64,000 nucleotides of DNA from contig NZ_VFVL01000013.1 of the NCBI RefSeq assembly GCF_006442815.1, positions 1-64,000 on the forward strand, in the 5' to 3' direction. The DNA comes from Mesorhizobium sp. B2-4-3 (lineage in GTDB: Bacteria > Pseudomonadota > Alphaproteobacteria > Rhizobiales > Rhizobiaceae). Shown in pieces: positions 49,373 through 58,249 of this stretch. The notes beneath the pieces were generated by a model that ran no database searches, had not been told where the DNA came from, and saw nothing but the letters and a program-made list of their open reading frames with translations. Every line of letters begins with the position of its first letter. Position 1 is the stretch's first letter. Position numbers and translations under genes: made by a program.

Positions 49373-49462
49373 GGAGAGGTGGCAGAGTGGTCGAATGCAC
49401 CGCACTCGAAATGCGGCATACTCGCAAGGGTATCGGGGGTTCGAATCCCTCCCTCTCCGCCA
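49373..49462 (+). tRNA. tRNA-Ser (anticodon CGA)
   Basis: A 90-base class II tRNA. The acceptor stem GGAGAGG pairs with CCTCTCC, with discriminator G and encoded CCA (49460-49462). The anticodon stem CCGCA/TGCGG holds the loop CT-CGA-AA. A long variable arm (CATACTCGCAAGGGTATC) and T arm GGGGGTTCGAATCCCTC complete the fold. Reads UCG. Confidence 0.96.
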
Positions 49463-49702
49463 CCCTGCTTCGCTCTTCGAGCTTCGCAGGATAAGCACGA
49501 TCCTTCGTGCGAAGCAGGATGCCCTCCGAGGCTTTAGCGAAGGAGGGCTGGGATCGCCCGACTTATAACGCCTCGAGTCCAGACCACGTTTCGATCGATC
49601 CATACCCGGGTCGTGAAGCGGCACACATACGCGTGACAGAAATCCGACCATGGTCGATAACAATATGATCTCAGGGGATCGTCCTGCGGAGGATCGTTCG
49701 AC

Positions 49703-50167
49703 ATGCGCTCTGGGCGTAATCCAACGGTGTCCGGTCGCTCTTCGGATCGGCTGTTGACTGGCCGAGCCATCGCGATCGCCCTTGCAATTGCGTTTTCCGT
49801 TTCGCCTTCGCATGCGGCACAGCATCGTCTACCAAGCGGTTATAAATGGGGCCGCTGCCTGCTCGTCGTTCACGGTCAGACCCGGATATCCGGAAGATGC
49901 TCCTACCAAATCGAACAGGGCGGCGATTTCAACATCCAGGGGCCCCGGCAGGTCTTTGCGGGTATCGACTATCCCGACACGCATAGCGGGGCCGGTGAAA
50001 TGTCGAAAGATTACTGGGCGGTTGTCTACAAGGACGGCGATCTTTGGGCAGGCTATGCGAACGCAGACATTCGCGACACGCACGGCGAGGCAGGCGATTG
50101 GGGAGAGCTTCGCCGTGAAGGCGCCTGCTATGTCGGCAAGGACGTCCGGGTGTGCCTTTGGCGTTGA
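49703..50167 (+). CDS. Secreted hypothetical protein
   Basis: The 154-residue protein has a long basic N terminus (about 20 residues, RSGRNPTVSGRSSDR) before a hydrophobic stretch AIAIALAIAFSVSPSHA with likely cleavage after SHA. The mature part has four cysteines (GRCLLVV, GRCSYQIE, GACYVG, RVCLWR) that could form two disulfides. The ATG at 49703 has GGAGG upstream. No family recognised. It is followed immediately by a family C repeat. The 240 bases between the tRNA and this gene show small hairpins but no gene. Confidence 0.75.
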   Translation: MRSGRNPTVSGRSSDRLLTGRAIAIALAIAFSVSPSHAAQHRLPSGYKWGRCLLVVHGQTRISGRCSYQIEQGGDFNIQGPRQVFAGIDYPDTHSGAGEMSKDYWAVVYKDGDLWAGYANADIRDTHGEAGDWGELRREGACYVGKDVRVCLWR

Positions 50168-50238
50168 GCAATTCCAGGAAAGGCGGTTGGGCTCGGCGAT
50201 TTCGCCGCAGCCTTCCGTCCGGAATCGCGTAAGAACAA
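50166..50238. repeat. Palindromic repeat family C, copy 2
   Basis: GAGCAATTCCAGGAAAGG and CCTTCCGTCCGGAATCGCGT are the inverted outer arms, as in 37164-37217. The centre GGCTCGGCGATTTCGCCGC adds a small hairpin. It starts on the stop codon of the secreted protein. Confidence 0.65.
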
Positions 50239-50410
50239 AGGGATAGAGTGGTTCGCCGTTCCTGTGAAGAACCACTCTAGCCGGCTCAACCGATTGCAGG
50301 GTCGAGTCAAGCAGATCGATTGGCGAATAGGCTGGTCGCCACCCGTTGACCGGGCGGCTGAAGGATCGATAGCATGCCGGGCCGGGGCTCCATCGACGCG
50401 ACTGGACGCG

Positions 50411-51397
50411 ATGAAAAAACAAGATCTGGAAAAGCTGCTCTCCAACGACAGCGGTGACTTCGAGTTGTATCCGATAGACCGCTATCTCCATGCCGTGGCG
50501 ACCGAACGCGAGGTGCCGAATCTCGCAATCGCGGTCTGCACGATCAGGATAGAAGAATCAGCGCCTGCGCTGCGCGCTGTCCTTGAACGCGCCGCCAACG
50601 GACAGCCCTTGTCGGACGATGAAGAGATGCTGCTCTTCAGGGGCGTGTATATCCTCGGCGGCGCCCGCGACACCCAGGCATGCCAACCCTTGCTGCGTCT
50701 GCTGCGCCGCCCTGGGAAGGAAGCCGACCGGCTGCTTGGCGACGCCATAACCGAAACCCTGTCGCGCATCATCGTAGGCGTGTTCGACGGCGACGCCGGC
50801 GCGCTGTTCGACATCATTGCCGACCGCTCCGCCGACGAATTCATCCGTGACGCGGCATTTGGCGCGGTGACCTTCTTGACCTGGGAAGGTCGCATCGAGC
50901 GCGACCGGACAAGGGATTTCGTGGAACGGTTCTACAAAGAGAGGCTGGCCGACGACTGGGATTACGCGTGGGTCGGCTGGCTGCAAGCCATCGCGATGCT
51001 TGCCCTGCGAGACCTCGTTCCGCTTGCCTACAGCGCCTGGGATGAGGGCCTTATCCCGGAAGATGTGCTTGAGCGCAGTGATTTCGAAAGCGACCTGCGG
51101 GAAGCCGAGCAGCAACCCGGCGACATCGGCCGGTTCGATCGCGCCAGTCTGAGTTATATCGAGGATGTCCTTGTGGCGCTGGATTGGACCCGCGGCCTTG
51201 ACGACGACGACTTCGAGTTCGGCGACGACGATTTCGATCTTGACGAGGACGAGGATGGGCAAGCCTCACGGCTGGACCTGGCCTTCACCAGCGTCACACC
51301 GGCCACCAACCCCTGGCGCGACGTCGGGCGCAACGATCCGTGCCCTTGTGGAAGCGGCAAGAAATTCAAGAAATGCTGCTTGGCAAACGCGGAATGA
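50411..51397 (+). CDS. DUF1186 domain protein with C-terminal SEC-C zinc motif
   Basis: The 328-residue protein MKKQDLEKLLSNDSGDFELY is mostly helical with HEAT-like pairs (LFRGVYILGGARDTQACQPL; FIRDAAFGAVTFLTWEGRIE), as in DUF1186. It then has an acidic segment (DDDDFEFGDDDFDLDEDEDG) and a SEC-C zinc motif GRNDPCPCGSGKKFKKCC at residues about 305-325. SEC-C tails occur on SecA and many accessory proteins and bind zinc or partners. The open frame to 50264 is not supported as start. Function unknown. Confidence 0.85.
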   Translation: MKKQDLEKLLSNDSGDFELYPIDRYLHAVATEREVPNLAIAVCTIRIEESAPALRAVLERAANGQPLSDDEEMLLFRGVYILGGARDTQACQPLLRLLRRPGKEADRLLGDAITETLSRIIVGVFDGDAGALFDIIADRSADEFIRDAAFGAVTFLTWEGRIERDRTRDFVERFYKERLADDWDYAWVGWLQAIAMLALRDLVPLAYSAWDEGLIPEDVLERSDFESDLREAEQQPGDIGRFDRASLSYIEDVLVALDWTRGLDDDDFEFGDDDFDLDEDEDGQASRLDLAFTSVTPATNPWRDVGRNDPCPCGSGKKFKKCCLANAE

Positions 51398-51427
51398 CGG
51401 GGTGACGCGTCAAGGAAAGCCCGTTCC

Positions 51428-53272
51428 TCAGTTCGACCCGCTCGCCTCTTGCGCCGCGATCGCGCTCACGAAGATCTCGCCGAACTCCTTGAGCTTGGCG
51501 GCGCCCACGCCGTTGACTTCGGCGAAATCGTCGAGGTCGCGCGGACGGCGCTCGGCCATGTCGATCAGGGTGCGGTCGGAGAACACCACATAGGCCGGCA
51601 CCTGGCGTTCCTTGGCGAGCCGCAGCCGCAGCGTCTTGAGCGCGGCCAGTAGGGACGTGTCCACGCCCTCGCCGCCCATGGCGGAACCCTGCGCGGCACG
51701 CTTCCTGCCGCGCGCGAGACGGTCCCGGCCTTCGACACGATACTCGAACGTAACCTCTCCGCGCCCGAGCGCGCGGCCGCCTTCCGAGATGGCGAGGCCG
51801 CCATGACCGTCGGGGTCCGGCACCAGGAAGCCGCCGGCGACAAGTTGCCGGATGAGCGACAGCCAGACCGGTTTCCGGTGCATGATGCCGATCCTGAAGC
51901 TGGCGAGCTTCTGATGGCCTCTAGCCTGCACCTTTTCGATCTCATGGCCGAGCAGGATGTCGATGACATGGGCGGCGCCGAAGCGCTCGCCGCTCTGCGC
52001 GACGGCCGCGAGGATGATGCGCGCCTCCACCCCGCCATCGGCGCGCGGCGCCTGGTCGAGGCAGTTGTCGCAATTGCCGCAGGCTTGCGCCTCCTCGCCG
52101 AAATAGCCGAGCAGCACCTGGCGCCGGCACTGCGCCGTCTCGCAATAGCCGATCAGCGTGTCGAGCCGGCGATGCCCCCGTCTTTTGTGCTCGGGCGCCG
52201 TATCCTCGTCGTCGATGAACATCCGCCGCGTGCGGATGTCGCCGGCGCCGTAGAGCATGTGCGCTTCCGCCGGCCGGCCGTCGCGTCCGGCACGGCCGAT
52301 CTCCTGGTAATACGCCTCCAGGCTGCCGGGCAGGTCGGTGTGGAAGACATAGGCGACATCGGGCTTGTCGATGCCCATGCCGAAAGCGATTGTCGCCACC
52401 ATGACGACGCCGGAGAGGCTCATGAACGCGTTCTGGTTCGCTTCCCGCGCGTCCTTGCTCATGCCGGCATGGTAGGCGAGCGCGCGCACGCCGTTCTTCT
52501 CCAGGAAAGCCGCCATTTCCTCCGTCTTGCGGCGCGACAGGCAATAGATGATGCCGCTCTTGCCTTGGTGACGCTCGATGAAGCGGAGCAGCTGGCGCTT
52601 GCTGTCCTGCTTGGGCTCTATCGCCAGCTTGATGTTGGGCCGGTCGAAGCCCAGCACCAGGGTATCGGCCCGCCCGGCAAACAGCCGCGCTTCGATATCG
52701 GCGCGGGTAGCCTCGTCCGCCGTCGCCGTGAGCGCGATGATGGGCACTTGCGGAAACAGCCCGCGCAGCCGCGACAGGTCCTCATATTCGCGCCGGAAGG
52801 CCGGGCCCCACTGCGAGATGCAATGTGCCTCGTCGATGGCGATCAGGCCGACATCGAGCCGCGACAGGGCTTCGAGCATCCGCTCCGTCATCAGCCGCTC
52901 CGGCGCCATATAGAGCAGCCGCGTCTGTCCGGACGCGACACGGCGCCAGGCCGCGACATTGGCGTCGCGGTCGAGCGAGGAATTGATCGTGTCGGCGGCC
53001 ACGCCGGCAAGGCGCAAGGCGGCGACCTGGTCCTGCATTAGCGCCACCAGCGGCGACACCACGATGGTGAGCCCGCCTTTGACCAGCGCCGGAACCTGAT
53101 AGCAGAGCGACTTGCCGGCACCTGTCGGCATCACCGCCAGCACATGCCGTCCGGCCAGCAACGCCTCGATCACGGTCGCCTGCCCGGGGCGAAAATCGTC
53201 GAAGCCGAACACATCCTTCAGGACGCGCCGCTTGTGGTCCTCGGCCCGCAGGCCCGCTGCCTGTACCGGCAT
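51428..53272 (-). CDS. recQ: ATP-dependent DNA helicase RecQ
   Basis: The 614-residue protein has Walker A MPTGAGKSLCYQVPAL, box DEAH in LIAIDEAHCISQWGPAFRRE, helicase motif VI IGRAGRDGRPAEAHMLYG, the RQC zinc cysteines (CETAQCRRQ ... CGNCDNCLD) and a C-terminal HRDC domain (ALKTLRLRLAKERQVPAYVV). It unwinds recombination and replication intermediates. Convergent to the DUF1186 gene with 30 bases between the stops. Normal length. Confidence 0.95.
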   Translation of the reverse strand: MPVQAAGLRAEDHKRRVLKDVFGFDDFRPGQATVIEALLAGRHVLAVMPTGAGKSLCYQVPALVKGGLTIVVSPLVALMQDQVAALRLAGVAADTINSSLDRDANVAAWRRVASGQTRLLYMAPERLMTERMLEALSRLDVGLIAIDEAHCISQWGPAFRREYEDLSRLRGLFPQVPIIALTATADEATRADIEARLFAGRADTLVLGFDRPNIKLAIEPKQDSKRQLLRFIERHQGKSGIIYCLSRRKTEEMAAFLEKNGVRALAYHAGMSKDAREANQNAFMSLSGVVMVATIAFGMGIDKPDVAYVFHTDLPGSLEAYYQEIGRAGRDGRPAEAHMLYGAGDIRTRRMFIDDEDTAPEHKRRGHRRLDTLIGYCETAQCRRQVLLGYFGEEAQACGNCDNCLDQAPRADGGVEARIILAAVAQSGERFGAAHVIDILLGHEIEKVQARGHQKLASFRIGIMHRKPVWLSLIRQLVAGGFLVPDPDGHGGLAISEGGRALGRGEVTFEYRVEGRDRLARGRKRAAQGSAMGGEGVDTSLLAALKTLRLRLAKERQVPAYVVFSDRTLIDMAERRPRDLDDFAEVNGVGAAKLKEFGEIFVSAIAAQEASGSN

Positions 53273-53528
53273 CAGGCCGACACCGGGCAGGAGGTCGTTT
53301 TCGGGTTTATGTGAAGACCAGCCAAGTGATTCACCGCGTGATGCCTTGGAGTAGCGCAGCGCTCATCCGGCCACAACCGCGCTTGGCGGAAAACCTGCCG
53401 CCGCACGTCGATGCCGTCATCGAAAGGCCATCGCTGGCACATCGGCTGGAGAGTTCCGCCGACGCATTCTCCGATGCTATGGTTTCGAGCCGTCCGCTGC
53501 CGGCGGCCGATGCAAAAGGAACCCTCGC

Positions 53529-54155
53529 ATGATCGACCCCGCCACGCTCGTCACCTATATCGCGGTCGTGTTCGGCTTCGTCTTCATCCCGGGGCCGGCG
53601 ACGCTGCTCACGGTCGCGCGGGCGACGAGCTCGGGCACGAAGGTCGGTATCGCCACCGGCGCCGGCGTCGCCGCGGGCGATGTGATCCACACCGTCATGG
53701 CCATCGTCGGCATCTCGGCCATCATCGCCGCTTCGGCTATGCTGTTCAGCATCGTCAAATATATCGGCGCGGCCTATCTCGTTTATCTCGGCATCCGCGC
53801 CATTCTCGAAAAGGCGCCGGCAGACCTGGCGGGCAGGACGCTCCCAATTTCCGCGGGTCGGGCCTTTCGGCAGGCGATCCTGACCGAAGTGTTCAATCCT
53901 AAGACCGCGCTGTTCTTCCTGGCCTTCCTGCCGCAATTCGTGCACCCGCAAGCCGGTTTCGTGGTGCTGCAACTAATGACGCTGGGCATCATCTTTGTCC
54001 TGCTCGGGCTCTTCAGCACGGTCGTCTTCGCCGTCAGCGCGGGCGGCCTGGGTTCCTTCCTGCGCCGCAATCCGGCAGTGCTGAAATGGCAGGGCAAGGT
54101 GGTCGGCGGCATCTATTGCGCGCTCGGCATACGCCTGGCGCTGCAGCAGCGCTGA
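53529..54155 (+). CDS. LysE/RhtB family amino acid exporter
   Basis: The 208-residue protein has five or six membrane helices. The N-terminal FVFIPGPATLLTVARATSSG and GVAAGDVIHTVMAIVG motifs are typical of LysE/RhtB translocators, as is QAILTEVFNPKTALFFLAFL. Exports amino acids or homoserine-type compounds; substrate not assignable. ATG at 53529 gives family length. The 256 bases before it contain no recognised feature. Confidence 0.92.
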   Translation: MIDPATLVTYIAVVFGFVFIPGPATLLTVARATSSGTKVGIATGAGVAAGDVIHTVMAIVGISAIIAASAMLFSIVKYIGAAYLVYLGIRAILEKAPADLAGRTLPISAGRAFRQAILTEVFNPKTALFFLAFLPQFVHPQAGFVVLQLMTLGIIFVLLGLFSTVVFAVSAGGLGSFLRRNPAVLKWQGKVVGGIYCALGIRLALQQR

Positions 54156-54161
54156 GATGCT

Positions 54162-54935
54162 TCATCCGGCGCCGCCGGTCCAGACAGGCATGTCATAGCC
54201 GAATTCGCGACAGAAGGCCTGCATGGGTCCAAGAACGGCCGGCGACAGCTGGCCTTGAAGATAGGCGCGATAATCTTCGTTGCGCTCCCACTTGCGCAGC
54301 GAGCGTGTGTGGATAGGGCGCTCCCCGTCCCCGGTCACCGGCACTCTCGGGCGGAGCCCGAACCGATCTGCGATTCGCTGCTGCACGGCGTCGGGGTCGG
54401 CGATCGTGTCTTCGTAGCGCACGTAGAGAATATCGCGCATCGGCTGCGCCTTTCTCAGGCTCAGCAGCGCATCGTATTCCAGCACCCAGCGGTCGGCCGT
54501 GGTGTGAAACCGACGCTCCTTCGCGGTCTGCGGATGCACGCTGGTGAGCACATCCAAAGGATGTCGAACGCAATAGACGAGACCGATGTCGGCGCGCAAT
54601 TTCGCAAGGTGGGCGAAAGCCCGGGAATCGCGCTTGACGACCAGATTGTTTTCCCGGCGGTCCAGCAGATAGAATTTCGTGTGCCGCGCCTCGGGCGGCC
54701 AGACGAAAGTATCCTCGAAGCTTTTCATGACGCGTTGCGTCAGGGTCGTTCCGCTGCGCGCGCACCCGGCTATGAATATCTTGTTGGCCCGCGCGGCCCG
54801 CGCATTCGGCCTCGACCGCCAGCGAATTTTGACGGCCGTCACAAGGCGATCAAGCTCCCTGCTTGACCGGGCCATCAGAAAACCGACAGCCGCCCCGAGT
54901 GTTGGCATATCCACCCCCATCGCGCAGAACGACAT
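54162..54935 (-). CDS. Sulfotransferase family protein
   Basis: The 257-residue protein has the 5'-phosphosulfate loop FIAGCARSGTTLTQRVM near residue 55 and the 3'-phosphate motif VYCVRHPLDVLTSVH near 120, as in PAPS-dependent sulfotransferases. KDSRAFAHL-type spacing and the C-terminal HTRSLRKWER segment fit bacterial carbohydrate sulfotransferases. Three starts within ten codons are possible (54935, 54920, 54908). The neighbour, divergent, is a GT9 glycosyltransferase, which suggests surface-polysaccharide or lipo-oligosaccharide modification; this is inference. Confidence 0.85.
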   Translation of the reverse strand: MSFCAMGVDMPTLGAAVGFLMARSSRELDRLVTAVKIRWRSRPNARAARANKIFIAGCARSGTTLTQRVMKSFEDTFVWPPEARHTKFYLLDRRENNLVVKRDSRAFAHLAKLRADIGLVYCVRHPLDVLTSVHPQTAKERRFHTTADRWVLEYDALLSLRKAQPMRDILYVRYEDTIADPDAVQQRIADRFGLRPRVPVTGDGERPIHTRSLRKWERNEDYRAYLQGQLSPAVLGPMQAFCREFGYDMPVWTGGAG

Positions 54936-55162
54936 GCCCCAGCCGCCACCCCCGGTTCATTGGCCGAAATGGCCGTTTGAAGCCGGAAGCGCCCGGGCCA
55001 TGTCGAGCCTGACATCGCCAACCCAGCCGGCGTTGGCGGGATGACAGGATCAGGCTTTCCTTATACAAGAAACCAAGCATATTCATGCAGGATTCAGCCG
55101 GGGGCTTGCCGGTCTTTCTTGCACGAATTCTTGCGATCCCGCTTCTCCGGCATCACGCACCA

Positions 55163-56233
55163 ATGGAATCCTCCTTCGCCATGGATTCGTCCGCGCCCGT
55201 GCTGATCTTCTATGCCCGCAACGACGCGCTTGGCGACGGCCTGCTGCGGATTCCGGCCCTGCGGGCGGCAAGGACGGCCTTTCCGCAAAGCCGTGTCGTC
55301 TACGGCGCCACGCGCGGTTCATCGCTCTCGCATGTGCTGCGCAAGCATGTCGCGCATCTCGTCGATGACTTCAGGACGAACACGCGGCTTTCCGCCATCC
55401 TGGCCGAATTCGCGCCGCGCGGCCGCAAGGCCGTCGTCGTCGATCTGCGGACCGGCGTGCCGGGCCTGATGCTCACCGCTCTGCAACTCGCGGGCCGGGG
55501 CATCCGCCACGAAGCGAATTTTGCCGGCCATCTTCTGTCGCTGCGCTGGGGCACGCGATTGACGCTGCGGCCAGAACACAATGCCTGGCGCTACCATCGG
55601 CTCATCGAGCGTCTGGCGGCGCGGCATTTGCCTTTCGACCACAGGCTCGATGTTCCGGATGCCGCGCGGACCCTGGCGCGCCAGCTGCGCGGCGGTTGCA
55701 GCCGTCCGCTCGTCCTGCTTGGCGGCAATGCCCAGGGCAGGAAGTGCATGAGCGAAAATCAGGTGGTGGCCGTTGCCGGCAATCTCATCGATGCTGGCTA
55801 CCAGGTGCTGTACTTGGCGACGCCCGGCAACGGACCGACGTTGCGGGCGCTCGTCGCAAAGGAAAGCCGCCTCGAGGTAGCCAGCCCGGAACTGGCGCCA
55901 GACATCACGAGCTTCGACGATCTCCTGCTTGCGTTGGGCGAGATGGCGGTCGCCTATATCGGCATGGAGGGCGGACTGGCGCATCTCATGGCCGCCGTCA
56001 TGACGCCGGCGGTGATCGTCAACAACGGCGCCAATATGGAGCGCTGGCGACCCCTTTCAAATGCGGTCGAGGTCGTCGCGGCGCCAAGGCGAGGCCGTTC
56101 GGCCTATGTCGCCGACGCGCCGGTCGAGGCCATACTCGATGCCGCGCGCCGCCTGCTCGCGGCAGGTCGCCGCGATCACGCGACGATGCCGGAACGGCGT
56201 GAAACCGCTCCGGTGCAGTTCGGCGCTCGGTAG
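55163..56233 (+). CDS. Glycosyltransferase family 9 (heptosyltransferase-like)
   Basis: The 356-residue protein has the N-terminal IFYARNDALGDGLLRIPALR (GT9 start: D-x-x-G-D motif), a central LVLLGGNAQGRKCMSE and the C-terminal AYIGMEGGLAHLMAAVMTP, where the donor-binding GP(D/E)GGxxH motif lies. GT9 enzymes add heptose or related sugars to LPS core. ATG 55163 chosen; 55181 (MDSSAPVLIF) and 55085 are alternatives and none has a strong ribosome site. Divergent from the sulfotransferase gene. Confidence 0.85.
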   Translation: MESSFAMDSSAPVLIFYARNDALGDGLLRIPALRAARTAFPQSRVVYGATRGSSLSHVLRKHVAHLVDDFRTNTRLSAILAEFAPRGRKAVVVDLRTGVPGLMLTALQLAGRGIRHEANFAGHLLSLRWGTRLTLRPEHNAWRYHRLIERLAARHLPFDHRLDVPDAARTLARQLRGGCSRPLVLLGGNAQGRKCMSENQVVAVAGNLIDAGYQVLYLATPGNGPTLRALVAKESRLEVASPELAPDITSFDDLLLALGEMAVAYIGMEGGLAHLMAAVMTPAVIVNNGANMERWRPLSNAVEVVAAPRRGRSAYVADAPVEAILDAARRLLAAGRRDHATMPERRETAPVQFGAR

Positions 56234-56248
56234 AACCGCCGACCTGTC

Positions 56249-56581
56249 CTAGCCGAGGAAATCGGCCCGGTAAGGCGCGAAACTGTCCACCAGCCGCCCC
56301 GCCTCCAGCGCCTTGACGCCATGCATGAGATTGGACGGCACGATGAAGCTGCTTCCCGTTTCGAGGATCTCCGATCGGCCGTCAACGGCGACCTCGAAGC
56401 GGCCCTCGGCGACATAGCTCGCCTGGACATGCGGATGCGAATGCAGCGCCCCGACGCCACCCTTGTCGAAGGCGAACTCGACCATCATCAATTCATCGGT
56501 ATGCACCAGCACGCGCCGCCTGTTGCCGTCCGCCGTCGGCTCCCAGGCTTTTTCGCCCGCATGGGAAAAGATATCAGTCAT
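56249..56581 (-). CDS. kdgF: Cupin, KdgF-type (unsaturated uronate ring opening)
   Basis: KdgF converts 4,5-unsaturated galacturonate or mannuronate monomers to the linear keto form used by KduI. The 110-residue single cupin has the metal ligands in HSHPHVQASY (His47, His49, Gln53) and His87 in NLMHGVKAL, matching KdgF. Last gene of the uronate operon, 33 bases after kduD, convergent with the GT9 gene. Confidence 0.88.
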   Translation of the reverse strand: MTDIFSHAGEKAWEPTADGNRRRVLVHTDELMMVEFAFDKGGVGALHSHPHVQASYVAEGRFEVAVDGRSEILETGSSFIVPSNLMHGVKALEAGRLVDSFAPYRADFLG

Positions 56582-56613
56582 CGTTCAGCTTCCGTTCGAA
56601 ATTGGCAGAAGGT

Positions 56614-57381
56614 TCACCGCGCCAGCCAGCCGCCATCGACCGGCACTACCGCGCCATGCATATAGTCCGACGCCCGCGCCAGCAGGAACACGGCCGCGTC
56701 GCCTATATCGTCGGGCCGGCCCCAACGCGCCGCGGGAATGCGCCCGAGGATGGCGGTGCTGCGGTCCGGGTCGGCGCGCAAGGCTTCGGTGTTGTTGGTC
56801 TCGACATAGCCCGGCGCGATGCCGTTGACATTGATGCCTTTCGCCGCCCATTCGCAGGCGAGCAGCCTTGTGAGGCCGAGCACGCCGTGCTTCGAGGCCG
56901 TATAGGAAGCAACGCGGATTCCGCCCTGGAAACTCAGCACCGAGGCGATGTTGACGATCTTGCCGCGCCGCCCGGGCTGCGCCAGCACGCGCCTGGCAAA
57001 GCTCTGGCAGAGCCGGAAGACCGTTTTCAAATTGATGTCCATCACTTCGTCCCAGTCGGCCTCGCTCAGGTCGACCGCATCGGCGCGCCGGATGATGCCG
57101 GCATTGTTGACGAGGCCGTCGAGCGGGCCGCTTTCGCTCCAGACCCGGTCGAGCATGGCGGCTGCCTCGGCCGGGTCGCCAAGATCGGTCTTTGCCGCTT
57201 CGAAGCTGCCGCCCGCGGCGGCGACTTTCCCGGCAGTGTCGTCCATCGCCGAACGGCCGATGCCGACGACCAGGCCGCCGGCGCGCGCGATCGACACGGC
57301 GATGCCTTGCCCGATGCCGGTGTTGGCGCCGGTGACCAGGATGCGCTTGCCTGTGAGGCTGAAGGCGGAAAGATCGCTCAC
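56614..57381 (-). CDS. kduD: 2-dehydro-3-deoxy-D-gluconate 5-dehydrogenase KduD
   Basis: SDR enzyme reducing 2,5-diketo-3-deoxygluconate to 2-keto-3-deoxygluconate. The 255-residue protein has the NAD loop VTGANTGIGQGIAVSI, NNAGIIRRADA, the catalytic YTASK with upstream Ser in NIASVLSFQGG, and a C-terminal GAVVPVDGGWLAR. GTG start at 57381 overlaps the kduI stop by four bases (GTGA), indicating coupling. Confidence 0.94.
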   Translation of the reverse strand: MSDLSAFSLTGKRILVTGANTGIGQGIAVSIARAGGLVVGIGRSAMDDTAGKVAAAGGSFEAAKTDLGDPAEAAAMLDRVWSESGPLDGLVNNAGIIRRADAVDLSEADWDEVMDINLKTVFRLCQSFARRVLAQPGRRGKIVNIASVLSFQGGIRVASYTASKHGVLGLTRLLACEWAAKGINVNGIAPGYVETNNTEALRADPDRSTAILGRIPAARWGRPDDIGDAAVFLLARASDYMHGAVVPVDGGWLAR

Positions 57382-58229
57382 CGCAATTGATCCATCGCCA
57401 CCTGGTCGACGTCGGTATAGTCGACATTGTCGCCGGCCATAGCCCAGATGAAGGCGTAGTTGGACGTGCCGGCGCCCGAATGGATCGACCAGCCCGGCGA
57501 CAGCACCGCCTCCTCGCTGCGCATGACGATGTGGCGCGTCTCGTCCGGTTCGCCCATGAAGTGGAAGACGCGCTGCCCTTCCGGCAGATCGAAATAAAGA
57601 TAGGCTTCCATGCGCCGGTCATGCACATGGCAAGGCATGGTGTTCCACACCGAGCCTGGCGCCAGTTGCGTCATGCCGACGACGAGCTGGCAGGTCTTGA
57701 CGCCGTCGGCGTGGATGAACTGGAAGATCGAGCGTTCGTTGCTGGTCGCCTGGCTGCCGAGGTCGAGCCGCCTGGCATCGCCGATGCGGATCAACTGGCT
57801 GGGATAGGTCCGATGCGCCGGTGCGCTAAGCAGGTAGAATTTTGCCGGCCTGTCGGGCTCCGCCGAGGCGAACGACACCTGCTCAGTGCCCATGCCGAGA
57901 TAGACCATGTCGCGCGCCGCCAATTCGTAAGGCAGGCCGTCGGCCGTGACGGTGCCGGCGCCGCCGATGTTGACGGCGATCAGTTCGCGGCGGTCGAGGA
58001 AAGCCTTGGTTCCGGTCGGCTTGATCGCCTCGAGCGGCAGGACCTTGTCGACCGGCATGGCGCCGCCGACGATCATGCGGTCGTAATGCGTGTAGGTCAG
58101 GCTGACGAGGCCCGGCTGGAAAAGCCCCTCGACGTGGAAATGGTGGCGCAGCTCGTCTGTTCCCATGGCCGCGGCGGTGATTGGATCGATGGCGAAGCGC
58201 GAGGAAAATTCGGTGTGTGTCTGGTCCAT
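57378..58229 (-). CDS. kduI: 5-dehydro-4-deoxy-D-glucuronate isomerase KduI
   Basis: Isomerises 5-keto-4-deoxyuronate (from pectin or alginate-type unsaturated uronates) to 2,5-diketo-3-deoxygluconate. The 283-residue bicupin protein MDQTHTEFSSRFAIDP has the zinc site TMPCHVHDRRMEAYLYFDL (H-x-H...E) and a later His in PGWSIHSGAGTSNYAFIWAM. ATG at 58229 gives normal length; the open frame continues to 59087 as a shadow of gntR. Follows gntR by 20 bases. Confidence 0.95.
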   Translation of the reverse strand: MDQTHTEFSSRFAIDPITAAAMGTDELRHHFHVEGLFQPGLVSLTYTHYDRMIVGGAMPVDKVLPLEAIKPTGTKAFLDRRELIAVNIGGAGTVTADGLPYELAARDMVYLGMGTEQVSFASAEPDRPAKFYLLSAPAHRTYPSQLIRIGDARRLDLGSQATSNERSIFQFIHADGVKTCQLVVGMTQLAPGSVWNTMPCHVHDRRMEAYLYFDLPEGQRVFHFMGEPDETRHIVMRSEEAVLSPGWSIHSGAGTSNYAFIWAMAGDNVDYTDVDQVAMDQLR

Positions 58230-58249
58230 TTCTAGGCCTTGTCTGACGG

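Noticed and set aside
49373..51400. Genomic island integrated at tRNA-Ser
   Set aside because: No integrase is adjacent and no direct repeat of the tRNA 3' end was found downstream within the window.
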